This document shows, piece by piece, positions 9,672 to 18,971 of a stretch of 64,000 bases of DNA. This DNA comes from Luteibacter pinisoli (lineage in GTDB: Bacteria > Pseudomonadota > Gammaproteobacteria > Xanthomonadales > Rhodanobacteraceae), in the NCBI RefSeq assembly GCF_006385595.1, contig NZ_CP041046.1:3410001-3474000 (forward strand). Direction: 5' to 3'. Position 1 is the first letter of the stretch. Every line of letters starts with the position of its first letter. Below the pieces are notes generated by a model. It saw nothing but the letters and a program-made list of their open reading frames with translations, was not told the DNA's origin and searched no databases. The translations under genes and the position numbers were made by a program.

Positions 9672-9737
9672 TTCACGGCCGTGGCCGCAGTCGTTAACAT
9701 TTCGCCCATACCACTGGAAACCACGGAGAGTCGGAAC

Positions 9738-10205
9738 ATGGCCATTGATATCGGCATTGCCAAGAAGGACCGCGAAGCGGTCGCCGCGGAGCTCTCGAAG
9801 CTCCTGGCCGACACCTATTCGCTCTACCTGAAGACCCACAGCTTCCACTGGAACGTGACCGGCCCCCAGTTCAACAGCCTGCATGCCATGTTCGAGGTGC
9901 AGTACAACGCCCTGTGGCTGGCGGCGGACGAGATCGCCGAGCGCATCCGCATCCTCGACGTCTTCGCCCCGGGCTCCTACGGCCAGTTCGGCAAGCTGAC
10001 CTCGATCAAGGAAGAGGCGGGCGTGCCGGAGTGGAAGGAGATGGTGGCCCAGCTGGTGGAAGGCCATGAAATCGCAGCGGCCACCTCGCGCGAGGTGATC
10101 CGGGCCGCCGAAGCCGCCGGTGACGAAGGCAGCGCCGACATGGTGACCGGCCGCCTGAAGGACCACGAGAAGACCGCCTGGATGCTCCGCTCGCTGCTGA
10201 AATAA
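9738..10205 (+). CDS. dps: Dps/ferritin-like DNA-protecting protein
   Basis: 155-aa Dps family protein (12-mer, DNA binding and iron/peroxide detoxification). Start MAIDIGIAKKD; a 19-codon in-frame extension upstream overlaps the regulatory region and was rejected. The ferroxidase signature is clear: the H-x3-HW-type stretch KTHSFHWNVTGPQF at about residues 32-45, followed by the FEVQYNALWLAADEIAERIR helix region with Asp/Glu ligands at about 55-75. GGAGA precedes the ATG. Monocistronic, followed by a hairpin, with the OxyR-like site upstream. Confidence 0.95.
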   Translation: MAIDIGIAKKDREAVAAELSKLLADTYSLYLKTHSFHWNVTGPQFNSLHAMFEVQYNALWLAADEIAERIRILDVFAPGSYGQFGKLTSIKEEAGVPEWKEMVAQLVEGHEIAAATSREVIRAAEAAGDEGSADMVTGRLKDHEKTAWMLRSLLK

Positions 10206-10225
10206 GCGGGTTCGAGCCCCCTGGA

Positions 10226-10259
10226 GGCCGGTCACTGACTGAGTTCAGCCTGACCGGCC
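10226..10259 (+). terminator. Probable dps terminator hairpin
   Basis: Perfect 9-bp inverted repeat GGCCGGTCA/TGACCGGCC about 20 nt after the dps stop, with a 16-nt loop that can extend the stem (CTGA/TCAG). No strong T-run follows. Confidence 0.45.
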
Positions 10260-10354
10260 GTTCAGTCTCACATTGAGCCATCCCCCACCGTTCGTTAAGC
10301 TCCCCGGGTTACCTCACTGATGCCACTTGGGGGCCGACCGGTCCGGGGAATGTT

Positions 10355-12955
10355 TTGAGCGCTACCAGCACGACCGACCGGAACCACCCCATCCTCGTCG
10401 CGGTGATCCTCGCGATCCTCGTGGCCGCGCTGAATATCGGCCTGTGGCTTGTCGCCAACCTGCCCAACGGCCCCAAGGACTGGGACGCTCCAGTCCCCGG
10501 TTTTGCGTTCACCGCCTACCAGCGGTACCAGAACCCGATGAAGGGCGACGTCTCGACCGACCCCGAAATCGACAGCGACCTGCGCCTGATCAAGCGGTAC
10601 TCGCCGCGCATTCGTACCTACTCGGTGCTGGAGAACCCGCAGGTGGCCCGGCTTGCCGACAAGGAAGGCCTGGACCTGATGGCCGGCGCCCTGATCGACA
10701 CCCGCCTGGAAAACAACGAGCGCGAGATCGACGCGCTGATCGCCCAGGCCCGCCGTTACCCGAAGACGATCACCCGCGTCATCGTCGGCAACGAGGTGCT
10801 GTTCCGCGGCGACCTCAAGCCCGAGCAGGTCATGGGCTACCTCGACCGCGTCCGCGCCGCCGTGAAGCAACCGGTGTCCATCGCCGAGCCGTTCCACATC
10901 TGGCTGCAGAACCCCGAGCTGGCCAACCACGTCGACTTCATCACCGTCCATCTGTTTCCCTACTGGAACGGCATCACGGCCCGTGACGGCGTGGGCGATG
11001 CCATCGCGAGCTACAAGGCCCTGGTGGCCCAGTTCCCGGGCAAGCACATCACCATTGGCGAAATCGGCTGGCCGTCCAACGGCGACCGCTTCAAGCGCGC
11101 CGACCCGAGCGTCTCCAACGAAGCGATCTTCCTGCGTACGTTCTTCAACGACGCCAAGGCCAACGGTATCGACGACTACTACGTCCTCGAAGCCATCGAC
11201 CAGCCGTGGAAGGAAAACCTGGGCGAAGGTCGCACCGGCGCGTACTGGGGCATGTTCAACGCCGACCGCCAGCTGAAGTTCCCCTTCAAGGGCCCGGTCA
11301 CCGAAGACATCCACTGGCCGTGGAAGGCCATTGCCGCCTCGGCGCTCGCCTTCATCCCCATGCTGTGGTTCGGCATCGCCTTCCGCCGCTTCAAGCTGGC
11401 CGGCCTGCTGTTCTTCATGGCCCTGGTGCAGCTGGCCTGCGGCCTGATCGTGTGGTCGGCCACCCTGCCCTTCAATTTCTACCTCGGCCCGTTCGACTGG
11501 GCGATGCTGATCCTGCTGTTCCCGGCGCAGCTGGCCATCCTCGGCATCCTGCTGATCAACGGCTTCGAGTTCACCGAGGTGCTGTGGCGCCGCAAGTGGG
11601 TGCGCTACGCCGGCATGCTGCCGCCCGACCCGGTGGAGCGCCAGCCGTTCGTATCCATCCACCTGGCCTGCCACAACGAGCCGCCGGAGATGGTCCAGAT
11701 CACCCTGGATTCGCTGGCACGGCTGCAGTACGAGAACTTCGAAGTCCTGGTGCTGGATAACAACACCAAGGATCCGGCGGTATGGAAGCCGGTCGAGGCG
11801 TACTGCGAGCAGCTCGGCCCGAAGTTCCGCTTCTTCCACCTGGAACCGTGGCCCGGCTACAAGGCCGGCGCGCTCAACTTCGGCCTGACGGCCACGGACG
11901 AGCGCGCGGATGTCGTCGCCGTCATCGATGCCGATTACGAAGTGCGCGAAGACTGGCTGTCCACGCTGACCGGCTACTTCCACGATCCGAAGGTGGCCGT
12001 GGTGCAGTGCCCGCAGGCGCACCGTGAGTTCGAGAAGAACCGCTTCCGCCGCATGACGGCGTGGGAATACGACGGCTTCTTCCGCATCGGCATGCACCAT
12101 CGCAACGAGCGCAACGCCATCATCCAGCACGGCACCATGACCATGGTCCGTCGGTCCGCGCTGGAAGGCACGGGCGGCTGGTCGGAATGGACGATCTGCG
12201 AGGATGCCGAGCTTGGCCTGCGCCTGATGCACGCCGGCTACGAGCTGGTGTACGTCGATGAACTGATGGGCAAGGGCCTCACCCCGGCCGACTTCAAGGC
12301 ATACAAGAGCCAGCGCTATCGCTGGGCGTTCGGCGCGATGCAGATCCTCAAGGGTCGCTGGCACTGGATGACGGGCAAGGGCCCGCTGACCGCCGGCCAG
12401 CGTTTCCACTTCCTCACGGGCTGGTTCAGCTGGTTCGCCGATGCGCTGCATTACATCTTCACCATGATGGGCCTGTTGTGGACCGCCGGCATGATCGCCG
12501 CGCCGGACTACTTCAACCTGCCCATGCAGCTGTTCCTCATCCCGGTCATCGGCTTCTTCTTCGCCAAGGCCATCTTCGGCGTGGTGCTGTACCGCGCGCG
12601 CGTCCCATGCAGCTGGTACGACACCATCATGGCGTCGGTGGCGAGCATGGGCCTGTCGCATGCCATCGCACGCGGCATCCTGCACGGCCTCACGCGCGAG
12701 AAAACGGCCTTCGTTGTCACGGCGAAGAGCCGGCGCATGGGTGGCAGCGGATTTGCGGCGTTCGCGCCCGTGCGTGAGGAAGTCCTCATGGCGGTCGCGC
12801 TGGCACTTGCGATCGTCGGCATGGCACTGCACTACGGCACGCAGTACATCGAAAGCACGCTGTGGATTTTCATCCTCGCCGCGCAATCCATTCCTTACGT
12901 GTCAGCCATGGTCGGCGCCTGGATCGCGCACCAGTCGGGCGACGAAGCAGGCTGA
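10355..12955 (+). CDS. GH17-GT2 fusion, NdvB-like membrane beta-glucan synthase
   Basis: 866-aa inner-membrane protein. One TM at about 12-34, then a GH17-type domain (about 45-310) with both expected catalytic glutamates: E147 in GNEVLF and E236 in GEIGWPS. A TM block follows (about 325-410), then a GT2 domain (about 425-670) with DNN, the VIDADYE metal-binding motif, an ED pair (TICEDAELGLRL) and QRYRW, then four or so TMs. This architecture matches NdvB-type beta-1,3-glucan synthases of Pseudomonas/Bradyrhizobium, where the GH17 part acts as a transglycosylase on the glucan. Start TTG at 10355 with GGGGAA just upstream; no in-frame ATG is close. Product and linkage are inferred. Confidence 0.88.
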   Translation: MSATSTTDRNHPILVAVILAILVAALNIGLWLVANLPNGPKDWDAPVPGFAFTAYQRYQNPMKGDVSTDPEIDSDLRLIKRYSPRIRTYSVLENPQVARLADKEGLDLMAGALIDTRLENNEREIDALIAQARRYPKTITRVIVGNEVLFRGDLKPEQVMGYLDRVRAAVKQPVSIAEPFHIWLQNPELANHVDFITVHLFPYWNGITARDGVGDAIASYKALVAQFPGKHITIGEIGWPSNGDRFKRADPSVSNEAIFLRTFFNDAKANGIDDYYVLEAIDQPWKENLGEGRTGAYWGMFNADRQLKFPFKGPVTEDIHWPWKAIAASALAFIPMLWFGIAFRRFKLAGLLFFMALVQLACGLIVWSATLPFNFYLGPFDWAMLILLFPAQLAILGILLINGFEFTEVLWRRKWVRYAGMLPPDPVERQPFVSIHLACHNEPPEMVQITLDSLARLQYENFEVLVLDNNTKDPAVWKPVEAYCEQLGPKFRFFHLEPWPGYKAGALNFGLTATDERADVVAVIDADYEVREDWLSTLTGYFHDPKVAVVQCPQAHREFEKNRFRRMTAWEYDGFFRIGMHHRNERNAIIQHGTMTMVRRSALEGTGGWSEWTICEDAELGLRLMHAGYELVYVDELMGKGLTPADFKAYKSQRYRWAFGAMQILKGRWHWMTGKGPLTAGQRFHFLTGWFSWFADALHYIFTMMGLLWTAGMIAAPDYFNLPMQLFLIPVIGFFFAKAIFGVVLYRARVPCSWYDTIMASVASMGLSHAIARGILHGLTREKTAFVVTAKSRRMGGSGFAAFAPVREEVLMAVALALAIVGMALHYGTQYIESTLWIFILAAQSIPYVSAMVGAWIAHQSGDEAG

Positions 12956-12961
12956 CCAGGC

Positions 12962-12997
12962 GTCGTGACGAAGCAAGCTGTTCAGCTTCGTCACGAC
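12962..12997 (+). terminator. Strong hairpin after the glucan synthase gene
   Basis: Perfect 13-bp inverted repeat (GTCGTGACGAAGC / GCTTCGTCACGAC) with a 10-nt loop that can itself pair (AAGCT/AGCTT in register shift), beginning 7 nt after the stop. No T-run follows, but position and strength suggest transcript end formation or 3' protection. Confidence 0.6.
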
Positions 12998-13072
12998 CCC
13001 TCTATCGACCTGATCGCCAACGCGCGGTAAGTTACGGCAATACCTGGGAACGCCGGATTCGGAAGGACGCTC

Positions 13073-14839
13073 ATGCGCCTAACCAGACGCCATGGACTGC
13101 TGCTTCTGCCGTGGTTCCTCCTGCCTGCGGTCGCCCATGCGGGCGTCGTCGTGACCGTGGACGGCGTGGACGATACGCTGAAGAACGCCGTGGTCGCTGG
13201 CGTGGAACTGAGCCAGTACACCGCGCGCGATGTCACCGACGCGCAGATCCGCCGCCTCTATGCCAATGCCCCCGACCAGGTGCAGGCCGCCCTGCGGCCC
13301 TATGGTTATTACGAAGCCACCGCCACGGGTGACCTCAAGCAGGTGGGCAACAACTGGCAGGTGACCCTGCACGTGGTGCCCGGCACGCCGGTGAAGGTGA
13401 CGACGGTGAGCGCGGTGATCGACGACACCGCGTCCAAGGTGCCCGCCGTGCGCAGGGCGATGCGCGGCCTCGACAACCTGAAAGACAAGCCGATGAACGA
13501 CGGGCAGTACGATGCCGCCCGTGATGCGGTCAGCGGCGCGCTTACCGCTACCGGCTTCCTCGATGCGCGCCTGGTCACCCACCGCGTGGAAGTGAACCGC
13601 GCCGAGCACACCGCGAAAGTGGACCTCAAATGGGAGGCCGGCCAGCGCTACCGCTACGGCCATGTGAACTTCAAGAATTCACAATTCCGTGACGGTTTCC
13701 TCGACCGCTACCTGCCGTTCAAGAGCGGCGACTATTTCGCGCAGGACCAGCTGCTGCAGCTTCAGCAGGCATTGAATGGGGCTGACTACTTCGCCGTGGT
13801 CAACGTCATTCCCGATACCGACAACGCGAAGGACGGCACCGTCGACGTGAACGTGGAGCTGGCCCCGGCCAAGCGCACGGTGTACACGGGCGGCCCGTTC
13901 TTCGGCACCGATACCGGCGCCGGCCTGCGCGGCGGCATCGAGAAGCGCTGGATCAACGACCGCGGGCACAAGTGGAAGAACGAACTGGTGGTGGCGCAAC
14001 GGCTGAAGACGTTGTCGACGCTGTACCAGATTCCCATGCCCGGCCCGAACCAGCGCAGCTTCAACTTCGGCGCCAACTACCGCGATGCGAACACGGTGAC
14101 CTCCAAATCGCGCACCTTGCAGCTGGTGGCCAACGAAACACGGCTGTGGCACGGGTGGACACGCACCGTCGGCGTGAACGTGCTCACCGGCACGTTCACC
14201 GTCGGCAAGCGCGGTGGCGAAGGAGATAACGCCGAAGGCCTCGAGCACGGGCAAAGCACCCTGCTCTACCCGGAAGTGAGCCTGAGCAAGAAGAAGGGCG
14301 ACAACCCCACCTTCGTGCGCAGCGGCTGGTCGCTGACCCTGACCGCGCGCAGCACCGTCGGCACGCTGGCCTCCGATGCCAGCTTCTCCACCATCATGGG
14401 TGATGCAAAGTGGATCCAGTCGTTCTGGGGCCGCAATCGCCTGATCCTGCGCGGCAGCGCCGGCAAGACCTGGACCAACGATTTCAGTGCCCTGCCGCCA
14501 CAGCTGCGCTTCTTCGCCGGTGGTGACCGCAGCGTGCGCGGCTACGATTTCGAGAGCATCGGCCCGCGCAACGCCTACGATCGCGTCATCGGTGGCGAGA
14601 GCCTGCTGGTGGGCAGCACCGAAGTGGAGCATTACTTCACGCGCAACTGGGGCATGGCCGCCTTCGTCGACGCCGGCAACGCCTTCACGGGCACCGACTA
14701 CCGACCGCGCGTCGGCACGGGCCTGGGTGTGCGCTGGCTGTCGCCCGTGGGCATGATCCGCTTCGACGTGGCCGTGCCCGTGCATGACAAGAACGAACAC
14801 GGCATCCACCTGCATGTCGTGATCGGGCCGGACCTGTGA
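13073..14839 (+). CDS. tamA: TamA, Omp85-family outer membrane assembly/translocation factor
   Basis: 588-aa outer membrane protein of the translocation and assembly module; pairs with TamB to span the envelope. Signal peptide with cleavage expected after AHA at residue 23, three POTRA-like repeats to about 270, and a C-terminal 16-strand barrel. The barrel loop-6 signature GDRSVRGYDF, conserved in Omp85 proteins, is present at about 483-492. Ribosome binding site GGAAGGA 6 nt before the ATG. The stop overlaps a possible GTG of the next frame, typical of tamAB operons. Confidence 0.95.
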   Translation: MRLTRRHGLLLLPWFLLPAVAHAGVVVTVDGVDDTLKNAVVAGVELSQYTARDVTDAQIRRLYANAPDQVQAALRPYGYYEATATGDLKQVGNNWQVTLHVVPGTPVKVTTVSAVIDDTASKVPAVRRAMRGLDNLKDKPMNDGQYDAARDAVSGALTATGFLDARLVTHRVEVNRAEHTAKVDLKWEAGQRYRYGHVNFKNSQFRDGFLDRYLPFKSGDYFAQDQLLQLQQALNGADYFAVVNVIPDTDNAKDGTVDVNVELAPAKRTVYTGGPFFGTDTGAGLRGGIEKRWINDRGHKWKNELVVAQRLKTLSTLYQIPMPGPNQRSFNFGANYRDANTVTSKSRTLQLVANETRLWHGWTRTVGVNVLTGTFTVGKRGGEGDNAEGLEHGQSTLLYPEVSLSKKKGDNPTFVRSGWSLTLTARSTVGTLASDASFSTIMGDAKWIQSFWGRNRLILRGSAGKTWTNDFSALPPQLRFFAGGDRSVRGYDFESIGPRNAYDRVIGGESLLVGSTEVEHYFTRNWGMAAFVDAGNAFTGTDYRPRVGTGLGVRWLSPVGMIRFDVAVPVHDKNEHGIHLHVVIGPDL

Positions 14840-14850
14840 GGAGCGCGGGC

Positions 14851-17800
14851 ATGAAATGGTTCATCCGCATCGGCATCGCGCTTGGCGTGCTTCTCGTCGT
14901 GGTGGCACTGGGTGTGTGGTGGCTGGTCGGCACGGCGTCGGGTTTGCGCTTCGCCCTGGCTCGCGCGACGAGCGCCACCGACAACGCGCTGACCGTGGCC
15001 TCCGCCGAAGGACGGCTCGCCGGCCCGCTGGACCTGGCTGGCGTGCGCTATGTCGACGGAAAAGGCCTGGACGTGCGCGTGGCCAAAGCGCATGTCGATT
15101 TCTCGTTTGGCGCGCTGTTGCGCAAGCAAGCGCACGTTTACACGCTTACGGTGGATGGCGTGGATGTCGCCCTGGCGCCGCCTGCGCCGGACACCAACGA
15201 GCCAAGCGAACCCCTCACGCTGAAGCCGCCGCTCGATGTCGTCCTGGACAACGTGAAGGTCGGCCACGTGAAGATCACCCAGGCCGGCCAGCCTGTCTTC
15301 GAATCCAACTCGCTGGACCTCGCCGGGTCGTGGACAGGCAAAGGCATTGCCGTCAGCCGCCTCGCCCTGCGTGCACCGGACGGCCACGCCGACCTCGCCG
15401 GCAACCTTGCCGTCGGCAAGGGCTACATGGGCGACGGCAAGGCCGGCTTCCAGTGGAAGGTCGGCGATGTCGAGTACGCCGGCGACCTCGAAGCGCATAG
15501 CGACGGGGCGAAGGCGCACACCCTCATCAAGCTGCGCCTGCCGTTCGTCGCCCAGGTCGATGCCAACCTGGTGCAAAGCGGCGATTTCGCCTGGACGGCC
15601 TCCATCGACGCGCCGCGCTTCAATCCGAAGCCGCTTCTCGGCGACAGCAGCCTTGAGTCACTGGGCCTCGCCCTGCGCGGCTCGGGCGACCGTTACAGCG
15701 CGAAACTGACAGGTGACGTCGACCTCAACGCCTACGCGGTGCACCTCGCGCCCATCGACGCGTCGTTCGACCACGAGTACAAGCGCCTCACCCTCAACGA
15801 ACTCACCGTCGGCTCGCCGCAGGTCAAGGGCGCCCTGACCGCGAAGGGCACCGTCGAGATCGCCGCGACACCCCTCACGGCCAACCTCTCGCTGCAATGG
15901 AAGGACGTGCTGGTGCCCGAGAACGTGGCCGGCCAAGTGCTGGCCAGCACGGGCAAGCTCACCTTCGAAGGCGGCGCGGAGGATTACCACGCCCTCGGCG
16001 ACGTCGATATCGGCCCGCCGGACCACGTCGGCAAGTTCACGCTGGACGTGAACGGCAAGCCCGATGTCATCACGATCCACACGCTGGAACTCAAGCAGCC
16101 GAAGGGCGACCTGGCCGCCAGCGGTAGCGTCACCCTGAAGCCGGGCATCGCGTGGAAACTCGACGTCAAGGGCGACCAGTTCGATCCCGGCCAGCTGCTG
16201 GCCGAATGGGCCGGCGCCCTCAACCTCGACCTCTCGACGGAAGGCCGCCTGGTCAACGACGAGCCGCTTGGCACGCTGGAACTGCGCAAGCTGGACGGCA
16301 CCCTGCGTCAGCGCCCGCTGCGCGGCAGCGGCAAGCTCGAGCTGAAACCGCACGAAGTCGTCAACGGCAAGCTCGACCTCGCCTCGGGGGGCAGCACCAT
16401 CTCCCTGGATGCGAAGGGCGATACCGCCAACGACGCGCAGCTGAAGCTTGCCATTGCCTCGCTGGGCGATTGGCTGCCGGATGCCGGCGGCCGCGTGCAG
16501 GGCACGATCAATGCGAAGGGCACCGTGCCGAAACTGGCCGTCAAGGCCGATATCCGCGGCAATGCCATCGTCTACGCGGGGCAGAAGGTCGACGCGCTGT
16601 CGATCAACGCCGATGTCCCCGACATCAGCGCGCCAGGCGGCAAGGTGGACGTGGTCGCCACCGGTGCGAACACCGGCGGCCTGGCATTCGATCGCATCGC
16701 GGTGAACGCCAACGGCACGCAGGAGCGTCATCAGCTGTCGATCGACGCGCACGGCAAGCCGCTCACCACGAACCTGCAGTTGTCGGGCGCGTACAAGGAC
16801 AACGCATGGAACGGCACGCTGTCCGCGTTGAACATTGATTTCCAGGGCCTGCCGCGCTTCCGCCTGCAGAACGCCAGCCAACTCGCGTTCAAGGACGGCG
16901 CGATGAGCATGAGCGACCTGTGCCTGACGGCCGGGGATCCCCTGCTCTGCGTCAACGGCAAGCAGGACAAGGCAGGCAACCTCGACGCAAGCTATCGCCT
17001 GCGCCAGGTGCCGCTCGCATTGATCATGACGGCGGCGGAAGCCGGCAATACGCCCATGCGCGCCGACGGTACGCTCGAGGGCGACGGAAGTATCCGGCGC
17101 ACCGCCGCGGGTGCGCTCAGCGGCCAGGCCAACATCACGTCGCCGCACGGCTCCATCGTCTACCCCGACCGCAGTGACCAGCCGTTGCTGGTGTACAACA
17201 ACCTGGCGATCAACGCGCAGCTGGCGCCCGATAACCAGCGCGTCACCGTCAACGCCACGTTGAACGATGGCGGCACGCTCGCTGGCAATGTCTCGCTCAC
17301 CGGTGCGCAACAGGCGCTTGGCGGCAACGTCGCGCTGCACCTGAAGAACCTCTCGGTCATCGAACTGTTCACCACCGAAGTCGATGCGGTGAAGGGCGCG
17401 CTCGATGCGAACTTCAACCTTGGTGGCACCGTGGCGGCACCGGCCATCACCGGCCAGGCCCTGCTCGGCGGCTTTGCTGCCGAAGTGCCGAGTGCGGGCC
17501 TGAAACTGCACGATGGCCGCATCAGCGTCAGCACGACGGACGCCACTAACTACAGCGTCGACGGCACGATCCGCTCCGGTGACGGCACGCTCGGCATCAA
17601 GGGCACCGCCGCGCTGGGCGCGGGCGCGCAGGTGCGCCTGGGCATCCAGGGCTCGAAGTTCACCGCCGTGGATATCCCAGCGGCCAAGGCGATCGTGTCG
17701 CCGGACCTGACGATCGTGCAGGACGCCAAGGGCATGAACGTCACCGGCAAGGTCGGCATCGACCTGGCCGACGTCAACGTGGAACGCTTGCCCGGCTCGG

Positions 17801-18600
17801 GGGCGACCAAGGCCTCCGCCGACGTCGTGGTGGTTGACGACAAAGCGCAGGAAGCGGCCGCGGAAGCGTCGCCGATCAGCGCTGACATCCGCGTCGACCT
17901 CGGCCAGAAACTGCACCTGGTCGGCTTCGGTATCGACGGCCGGATCACCGGCACGCTGGATGTGCGCGAGCGCCCCGGTCGCGCGACCACCGGCCAGGGC
18001 CAGGTCACCGTCGACGGTACTTACAAGGCCTACGGCCAGGACCTGCGCATCGAACAGGGCCAGTTGCTGTTCGCCACCACGCCCATCGACAACCCGGGCC
18101 TGAATATCCGCGCAGCCCGCACGTTGAATCCGAACGCGACGATCGACGATGGCCAGAAGGTCGGCCTGTACGTCTCCGGCACCGCTCGCCGCCCGATCCT
18201 CACCGTGTTCTCGAATCCGGTGATGGAACAGTCCGACGCCCTCTCCTACCTTGTCACCGGCAAGCCGCTGTCGCAGGTAAAGGGCGGCGAAGGCAACATG
18301 GTCGGCGCGGCCGCGCAGGCACTCGGCTCCGCCGCGGGTGACCTGCTGGCCAAGAGCGTGGGCTCGAAGATCGGCGTGGACGACATCGGCGTCAGCAACA
18401 ACGACGCCCTGGGTGGGACCTCCGCGTTCACCGTCGGCAAGTACCTCTCGCCGCGCCTCTACCTCAGCTACGGCGTCGGCCTGTTCGACCCCGGCCAGGT
18501 GATCACGCTGCGTTACCTCTTCAGCCACCGCTGGAATTTCGAAGCGCAGAACGCGACGGACTTTAGCCGTGCGAGTCTCAACTACCGCCTCGAACGCTGA
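14851..18600 (+). CDS. tamB: TamB, inner-membrane-anchored translocation/assembly module protein
   Basis: 1249-aa partner of TamA. One N-terminal membrane anchor (about 5-24) is followed by a very long periplasmic beta-rich body of repeating segments and the conserved TamB (DUF490) C-terminal domain from about 900. This proteins class forms a hydrophobic groove for lipid transport and helps outer membrane assembly. The ATG at 14851 (MKWFIRIGIALG) was preferred over the GTG at 14836 that overlaps the tamA stop, because GAGGAG lies at the right distance before the ATG. The C-terminus ends in aromatic/basic residues as in TamB (LNYRLER). Confidence 0.95.
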   Translation: MKWFIRIGIALGVLLVVVALGVWWLVGTASGLRFALARATSATDNALTVASAEGRLAGPLDLAGVRYVDGKGLDVRVAKAHVDFSFGALLRKQAHVYTLTVDGVDVALAPPAPDTNEPSEPLTLKPPLDVVLDNVKVGHVKITQAGQPVFESNSLDLAGSWTGKGIAVSRLALRAPDGHADLAGNLAVGKGYMGDGKAGFQWKVGDVEYAGDLEAHSDGAKAHTLIKLRLPFVAQVDANLVQSGDFAWTASIDAPRFNPKPLLGDSSLESLGLALRGSGDRYSAKLTGDVDLNAYAVHLAPIDASFDHEYKRLTLNELTVGSPQVKGALTAKGTVEIAATPLTANLSLQWKDVLVPENVAGQVLASTGKLTFEGGAEDYHALGDVDIGPPDHVGKFTLDVNGKPDVITIHTLELKQPKGDLAASGSVTLKPGIAWKLDVKGDQFDPGQLLAEWAGALNLDLSTEGRLVNDEPLGTLELRKLDGTLRQRPLRGSGKLELKPHEVVNGKLDLASGGSTISLDAKGDTANDAQLKLAIASLGDWLPDAGGRVQGTINAKGTVPKLAVKADIRGNAIVYAGQKVDALSINADVPDISAPGGKVDVVATGANTGGLAFDRIAVNANGTQERHQLSIDAHGKPLTTNLQLSGAYKDNAWNGTLSALNIDFQGLPRFRLQNASQLAFKDGAMSMSDLCLTAGDPLLCVNGKQDKAGNLDASYRLRQVPLALIMTAAEAGNTPMRADGTLEGDGSIRRTAAGALSGQANITSPHGSIVYPDRSDQPLLVYNNLAINAQLAPDNQRVTVNATLNDGGTLAGNVSLTGAQQALGGNVALHLKNLSVIELFTTEVDAVKGALDANFNLGGTVAAPAITGQALLGGFAAEVPSAGLKLHDGRISVSTTDATNYSVDGTIRSGDGTLGIKGTAALGAGAQVRLGIQGSKFTAVDIPAAKAIVSPDLTIVQDAKGMNVTGKVGIDLADVNVERLPGSGATKASADVVVVDDKAQEAAAEASPISADIRVDLGQKLHLVGFGIDGRITGTLDVRERPGRATTGQGQVTVDGTYKAYGQDLRIEQGQLLFATTPIDNPGLNIRAARTLNPNATIDDGQKVGLYVSGTARRPILTVFSNPVMEQSDALSYLVTGKPLSQVKGGEGNMVGAAAQALGSAAGDLLAKSVGSKIGVDDIGVSNNDALGGTSAFTVGKYLSPRLYLSYGVGLFDPGQVITLRYLFSHRWNFEAQNATDFSRASLNYRLER

Positions 18601-18685
18601 CGGTCGATTAGGCATCGGTTTTTCGGCATCGGCTCACGAGAGCGTCAGCCTTCACCTACAGACGTCATGCGTCGCGGACGACACC

Positions 18686-18712
18686 CTATCTCCTCGCACA
18701 CCGAGGAGATAG
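18686..18712 (+). promoter_or_regulatory. Perfect hairpin enclosing the ribosome binding site of the next small gene
   Basis: 11-bp perfect inverted repeat CTATCTCCTCG / CGAGGAGATAG with a 5-nt loop. The right arm contains the Shine-Dalgarno sequence GAGGAG, ending only 4 nt before the ATG at 18716. When folded, the ribosome binding site would be hidden. It may act as a translational switch or as a tamB 3' hairpin. Confidence 0.55.
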
Positions 18713-18715
18713 CGC

Positions 18716-18952
18716 ATGGCGGCCAAGGACGCGCAACCACACCGTGATGAGAGCGCCTGTCGGCGCAGGCACTGGTCTACGAGATGGCTTACGCCTGTCG
18801 TCTGGCTGCTCGGATACACGGCGCTGGGCGCTGCCGCGTATCTCAGCGAGGACTACATTTTTTCGGCGCTAGTGATTGCCCTGGGGGTTGCCATCGCCCT
18901 CATCCACGGGATGTTTGCGCTAGCTGTCGCTGTGCTCGATGCCGACGCCTGA
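18716..18952 (+). CDS. Small hypothetical membrane protein
   Basis: 78 aa; not recognised. The N-terminus is hydrophilic with a basic Arg/His-rich stretch (residues about 8-24), then two hydrophobic segments at about 26-43 and 49-72, so a small inner-membrane protein with two helices is likely. The strong GAGGAG site at ideal distance supports translation, although it sits within a perfect hairpin. The gene ends about 20 bp from the stop of the convergent DUF2802 gene. Confidence 0.6.
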   Translation: MAAKDAQPHRDESACRRRHWSTRWLTPVVWLLGYTALGAAAYLSEDYIFSALVIALGVAIALIHGMFALAVAVLDADA

Positions 18953-18971
18953 TGACGTCAACGCGCGCGGG

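Noticed and set aside
6400..9831. 1143-codon open frame antisense to hrpA (and similar long frames at 11-2023, 10295-12886, 15658-18615)
   Set aside because: These mirror real genes on the other strand. Their composition is Gly/Ala/Arg/His-rich without domains, as expected from GC-biased third positions, and no ribosome binding site or conserved motif is seen.
10350..10358. ATG at 10350 as the glucan synthase start
   Set aside because: It is in another frame and meets TGA after one codon.
18596..18649. GCTGACG/CGTCAGC dyad as tamB terminator
   Set aside because: Only 7 bp with a 40-nt loop and no T-run.
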